12,450 nucleotides of DNA from Frankiaceae bacterium. Lineage in GTDB: Bacteria > Actinomycetota > Actinomycetes > Mycobacteriales > SCTD01. The notes below the pieces were generated by a model. The model ran no database searches, was not told the DNA's origin, and was given only the letters and a program-made list of their open reading frames with translations. Every line of letters starts with the position of its first letter. Position 1 is the first letter of the stretch. The translations under genes were made by a program, and so were the position numbers. The stretch covers positions 1 through 12,450 of the forward strand of contig CANKBT010000065.1 of assembly GCA_947479995.1 (NCBI GenBank). The letters run 5' to 3'. This document shows positions 7,612 to 12,450 of this stretch, piece after piece.

Positions 7612-7685
7612 GCCCCCGTCGCGCAACCGGCAGACGCACGGTGCTCAAACCACCGACAGTGTGGGTTCGAATCCCACCGGGGGCA
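7612..7685 (+). tRNA. tRNA-Leu (anticodon CAA) with a short 5-base variable region
   Basis: All four arms fold without mismatch. The acceptor GCCCCCG (7612-7618) pairs with CGGGGGC (7678-7684), followed by discriminator A7685; CCA is not encoded. The D-stem GCG/CGC (7621-7623, 7635-7637) encloses an 11-base Leu-type D-loop with GG at 7629-7630. The anticodon stem CGGTG/CACCG (7639-7643, 7651-7655) encloses CTCAAAC, with anticodon CAA at 7646-7648, which reads UUG. The T-arm is GTGGG-TTCGAAT-CCCAC (7661-7677). The variable region is only ACAGT (7656-7660), whereas bacterial tRNA-Leu is normally class II with a variable arm of a dozen or more bases. A 5-bp hairpin just downstream (7693-7705) might end transcription. 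The 3' end is 4 bases from the convergent pyk stop. A defective copy or an assembly deletion is possible. Confidence 0.88.
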
Positions 7686-7689
7686 CGCG

Positions 7690-9138
7690 CTAGCCGGGGG
7701 CCGGCGCCTCGGGCGGCGGCGTCTGCAGGAACCCGCCGAGCCGGTGCACGCGCATGGCGTTGGTCGAGCCCGATGTCGACGGCGGGCTGCCGGCCACGAT
7801 CGTCACGAGGTCGCCGGGCTGCATGCGCCCGAGGTCGAGCATGGCCCGCTCGACCTGGCGCACCATCTCGTCGGTGTGCTGCACGGTCGGCACGAGGAAG
7901 GTCTCGACGCCCCAGACGAGCGACAGCTGCGAGCGGACGTCGGGGATCGGCGTGAACGCCAGCAGCGGGATCGGCGAGCGGTGCTCGGCCAGGCGCCGGG
8001 CGGTGTCACCGGACTGCGTGAACGCGACGAGCGCCTTGGCGCCGACGGTCGCGGCCACCTCCGGCGCGGCCTTGGCGATGGCGCCGCCGATCGACGTCGC
8101 GGTCATGGCGACCCGCGGCACGCGGCCGATCTCGTCCTCGGCGGCGCTGACGATGCGCGCCATCGTCGCGACCGACTCCACGGGGTAGGCGCCGACGCTC
8201 GTCTCGCCCGAGAGCATCACGGCGTCGGCGCCGTCGAGCACGGCGTTGGCGACGTCGCTCGCCTCGGCGCGGGTCGGCCGCGCGGCCGAGATCATCGAGT
8301 CGAGCATCTGGGTCGCGACGATGACCGGCTTGGCCTGCTCGCGGGCGGCCTGCACGGCGCGCTTCTGCACCAGCGGCACGCGCTCGAGCGGCATCTCCAC
8401 GCCGAGGTCGCCGCGCGCGACCATGAGGCCGTCGAAGGCGGCGACGATGCTGTCGAGGTTCTCCACCGCCTGAGGCTTCTCGATCTTGGCGAGCACGGGC
8501 AGCCGCACGCCGACCTCGTCCATCACCCGCCGGACGTCCTCGACGTCGGCGGCCGCGCGCACGAACGACAGCGCGATCATGTCGGCGCGCAGGCCGAGCG
8601 CGAAGCGCAGGTCGGCCTCGTCCTTCTCGGTCATCGCCGGCACCGACACCGCGACGCCGGGCAGCGACAGCCCCTTGTTGTTGCTCACCGGCCCGCCCTC
8701 GGTGACGAGCAGCCGGACGTCCGGCCCGTCGACCGACATCACGCGCAGCGCGACCCGGCCGTCGTCGACGAGCAGGCGGTCGCCCTCGCGGCAGTCGCCG
8801 GCGAGCCCGGCGTACGTCGTCGACACCCGGTCGCGGGTGCCCTGCACCGGCTCGGTGGTGATGACGACCTCGTCGCCCGTGGCCCAGACGTGCGGGCCGT
8901 CGGCGAAGCGGCCGAGCCGGATCTTCGGGCCCTGCAGGTCGACGAGCACGCCGACGCCGCGGCCGGACTCGTCGCTGGCCTGGCGCACCCAGTCGTACGC
9001 CTGGCGGTGGTCGTCGTACGAGCCGTGGCTGAAGTTGAGGCGGGCGACGTCCATGCCCGCGTAGACCAGCGCGCGGATGCCCTCGTACGTGCTCGTCGCG
9101 GGGCCGAGGGTGCAGACGATCTTCGCTCGCCGCTTCAC
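7690..9138 (-). CDS. pyk: Pyruvate kinase
   Basis: Pyruvate kinase makes pyruvate and ATP from phosphoenolpyruvate and ADP, the last step of glycolysis. GTG 9138 gives 482 residues, the normal length, and begins directly with KRRAKIVCTLGPAT. The catalytic barrel has Arg33, Asn35 and Ser37 in RLNFSHG, Lys218 and Glu220 in AKIEKPQ, Asp244 in ARGDLGVE and Thr276 in ATQMLDSMI. The B-domain interrupts the barrel after about residue 76, and the C-terminal allosteric domain fills the rest. Lys72 in DLQGPKIRLG occupies the site of rabbit Glu117; by the published Glu/Lys rule this predicts an enzyme that does not need K+. The gene follows gltD by 29 bases on the same strand. There is no Shine-Dalgarno sequence, but a TAGGCT box seven bases ahead suggests a leaderless transcript as well as read-through from gltBD. 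Confidence 0.96.
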   Translation of the reverse strand: MKRRAKIVCTLGPATSTYEGIRALVYAGMDVARLNFSHGSYDDHRQAYDWVRQASDESGRGVGVLVDLQGPKIRLGRFADGPHVWATGDEVVITTEPVQGTRDRVSTTYAGLAGDCREGDRLLVDDGRVALRVMSVDGPDVRLLVTEGGPVSNNKGLSLPGVAVSVPAMTEKDEADLRFALGLRADMIALSFVRAAADVEDVRRVMDEVGVRLPVLAKIEKPQAVENLDSIVAAFDGLMVARGDLGVEMPLERVPLVQKRAVQAAREQAKPVIVATQMLDSMISAARPTRAEASDVANAVLDGADAVMLSGETSVGAYPVESVATMARIVSAAEDEIGRVPRVAMTATSIGGAIAKAAPEVAATVGAKALVAFTQSGDTARRLAEHRSPIPLLAFTPIPDVRSQLSLVWGVETFLVPTVQHTDEMVRQVERAMLDLGRMQPGDLVTIVAGSPPSTSGSTNAMRVHRLGGFLQTPPPEAPAPG

Positions 9139-9145
9139 ACGGCCC

Positions 9146-9151
9146 AGCCTA
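9146..9151 (-). promoter_or_regulatory. Candidate -10 box of a leaderless pyk transcript
   Basis: On the minus strand TAGGCT fits the actinobacterial TANNNT -10 pattern and ends seven bases before GTG 9138. Transcription would then begin on or next to the start codon. The absence of any ribosome-binding site before pyk supports this. The -35 region would lie inside the end of gltD and was not identified. Confidence 0.45.
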
Positions 9152-9167
9152 GGCCCCCGCGCCAGGG

Positions 9168-10610
9168 CTACCGGCTGGTCGGCACGACCGGGCTCGGCAG
9201 CAGCGTCGCGCCCGACAGCGAGGCGTCGACGGCGGCGGCCGCGGCGCGCCCCTCGGCGATCGCCCAGACGATGAGCGACTGGCCGCGGCCCATGTCGCCC
9301 GCGACGAAGACGCCGGGCACGCTCGTCGCCCAGCCGCCGTCGCGCGCGACGTTGCCGCGGCCGTCCAGCTCGACGCCCAGCTGCTCGAGCAGGCCCTGGC
9401 GCTGCGGCCCGGTGAAGCCCACCGCCAGCAGCACCAGCTGCGCGGGCAGCGTGCGCTCGGTGCCCTCGACCGGCGTGAAGCGGCCGTCGACCTGCTCGAC
9501 GTCGACGAGCGCGATGCCCGCGACGTGCCCGTCGGCGTCGCCCGTGAACTGCTGCGTGTTGACCGAGAAGACCCGCTCGCCGCCCTCCTCGTGCGCGCTG
9601 GAGGTGCGGTACTGCAGCGGCCACAGCGGCCACGGCGTCGTGTCGGCCCGGGTCTCCGGCGGACGCGGCATGATCTCCAGCTGGGTCACCGAGCGGGCGC
9701 CCTGGCGCAGCGCGGTGCCGAGGCAGTCGGCGCCGGTGTCGCCGCCGCCGATGATGACGACGTCCTTGCCCTCCGCGCTGATCGGCGGCACCTGCAGGTC
9801 GCCCTCCTGCACGCGGTTGCTCGGGACGAGGTACTCCATCGCCAGGTGGATGCCCTGCAGGTCGCGGCCCGGCGCGGGCAGGTCGCGGCCGAGCGTCGAG
9901 CCGCCGGCGAGCAGCACCGCGTCGTACTCGGCGCGGAGCTCGTCGACCGTGACGTCGACGCCGACGTCGACGCCGGTGCGGAACTCGGTGCCCTCGGCGC
10001 GCATCTGCTCCAGCCGCCGCTCGAGGACCCGCTTCTCCATCTTGAACTCGGGGATGCCGTAGCGCAGCAGGCCGCCGACGCGGTCGGCGCGCTCGAGCAC
10101 GACGACGTCGTGGCCGGCGCGGGTGAGCTGCTGCGCGGCGGCGAGGCCGGCCGGGCCGGAGCCGACGACCGCGACCCTCTTGCCGGTGCGCTCGGCCGGC
10201 TGCATGGGCAGCACCCAGCCCTCGGCGAAGGCGCGGTCGGCGATCTCCACCTCGACCTGCTTGATGGTGACCGGGTCCTCGTTGATGCCGAGGACGCAGG
10301 CCGCCTCGCACGGCGCGGGGCACAGCCGCCCGGTGAACTCCGGGAAGTTGTTCGTGGCGTGCAGGCGCTGGATCGCGTCGTACCAGTCGTCCTTGTAGAC
10401 GAGGTCGTTCCACTCGGGGATGAGGTTCCCGAGCGGGCAGCCGTTGTGGCAGAACGGGATGCCGCAGTCCATGCACCGCGAGGCCTGGGTGCGCAGGTGC
10501 TCGGCCGGGAACGGCTCGTAGACCTCGCGCCAGTCCTGGATGCGGACGTCGACCGGGCGGCGCGTGGGCGTCTCGCGCCCGTGCTGGAGGAACCCTCGGG
10601 GGTCGGCCAT
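9168..10610 (-). CDS. gltD: Glutamate synthase [NADPH] small (beta) subunit
   Basis: GltD takes electrons from NADPH through FAD and iron-sulfur clusters and passes them to GltB, which makes glutamate from glutamine and 2-oxoglutarate. ATG 10610 gives 480 residues, the usual size. The N-terminal Cys-rich domain has Cys46, Cys49, Cys54 and Cys58 (RCMDCGIPFCHNGCPLGN) and Cys97, Cys101 and Cys105 (LCPAPCEAAC), matching the low-potential 4Fe-4S clusters. The FAD-binding motif is VVGSGPAG (148-155); the NADPH-binding motif is IIGGGDTGAD (286-295). A second FAD contact, VFVAGDMGRGQSL, lies near the C-terminus. Nothing is missing. The start is 10 bases after the gltB stop, and its Shine-Dalgarno sequence overlaps that stop, so translation of the two subunits is likely coupled. 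Confidence 0.96.
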   Translation of the reverse strand: MADPRGFLQHGRETPTRRPVDVRIQDWREVYEPFPAEHLRTQASRCMDCGIPFCHNGCPLGNLIPEWNDLVYKDDWYDAIQRLHATNNFPEFTGRLCPAPCEAACVLGINEDPVTIKQVEVEIADRAFAEGWVLPMQPAERTGKRVAVVGSGPAGLAAAQQLTRAGHDVVVLERADRVGGLLRYGIPEFKMEKRVLERRLEQMRAEGTEFRTGVDVGVDVTVDELRAEYDAVLLAGGSTLGRDLPAPGRDLQGIHLAMEYLVPSNRVQEGDLQVPPISAEGKDVVIIGGGDTGADCLGTALRQGARSVTQLEIMPRPPETRADTTPWPLWPLQYRTSSAHEEGGERVFSVNTQQFTGDADGHVAGIALVDVEQVDGRFTPVEGTERTLPAQLVLLAVGFTGPQRQGLLEQLGVELDGRGNVARDGGWATSVPGVFVAGDMGRGQSLIVWAIAEGRAAAAAVDASLSGATLLPSPVVPTSR

Positions 10611-10617
10611 GGGAGGT

Positions 10618-10620
10618 CTC

Positions 10621-10622
<2 letters not shown>
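10618..10622 (-). promoter_or_regulatory. gltD ribosome-binding site overlapping the gltB stop
   Basis: On the minus strand AGGAG lies seven bases before ATG 10610 and shares bases with the gltB stop codon TAG (10623-10621). Ribosomes ending gltB would stand on the gltD initiation site, which favours coupled synthesis of the two subunits. Confidence 0.8.

Positions 10623-12450
<1,828 letters not shown>

Noticed and set aside
7528..10062. Long plus-strand open frame opposite pyk and gltD
   Set aside because: It runs through the tRNA and is antisense to two intact enzymes; its His/Arg/Asp-rich composition is that of a shadow frame.

Overview
The window comes from a very GC-rich chromosome. Coding regions have almost only G or C at third codon positions, there are several GTG starts, and a PdtaR/ANTAR regulator, a HelR-type RNA polymerase ATPase and a gltB-gltD-pyk-tRNA-Leu-pdtaR gene order are present. 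Together these point to an actinobacterium (Actinomycetia). The genus cannot be settled from this sequence. From general knowledge, Streptomyces and Mycobacterium keep a similar glt/pyk/pdtaR neighbourhood, so most of the window looks like conserved core chromosome and not an island.

Layout. Bases 1-2651 (+) hold the end of kdpD, cut by the window edge, and the complete kdpE, overlapping by 4 bases. Bases 2652-3190 are a 539-base gap. It holds a possible leaderless gene for a 68-residue Arg-rich protein, two degenerate GATCAC inverted repeats, and a 14-base perfect palindrome ahead of the next gene. Bases 3191-5332 (+) encode a HelD/HelR-type helicase-like protein. A strong hairpin at 5353-5390 separates it from the convergent minus-strand genes. 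These are, from right to left in transcription order: gltB (cut by the right edge), gltD and pyk in a tight run; then, past a plus-strand tRNA-Leu(CAA), pdtaR and a branched-chain amino-acid-type substrate-binding lipoprotein.

How the genes work together. GltB and GltD form NADPH-dependent glutamate synthase. Pyruvate kinase lies 29 bases downstream and probably shares transcription, with an additional candidate leaderless promoter. PdtaR is an RNA-binding antitermination response regulator, followed by a solute-binding lipoprotein whose mRNA leader has two adjacent hairpins. KdpD/KdpE is the potassium- and turgor-responsive two-component system; the kdp pump genes would lie to the left, outside the window. 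HelR is expected to strip or protect RNA polymerase, including from rifamycins.

Most unusual item: the tRNA-Leu(CAA) at 7612-7685 has all canonical stems but a variable region of only 5 bases, whereas bacterial tRNA-Leu normally has a long variable arm. I found no CRISPR array, insertion sequence, phage gene or clearly new multi-gene system.
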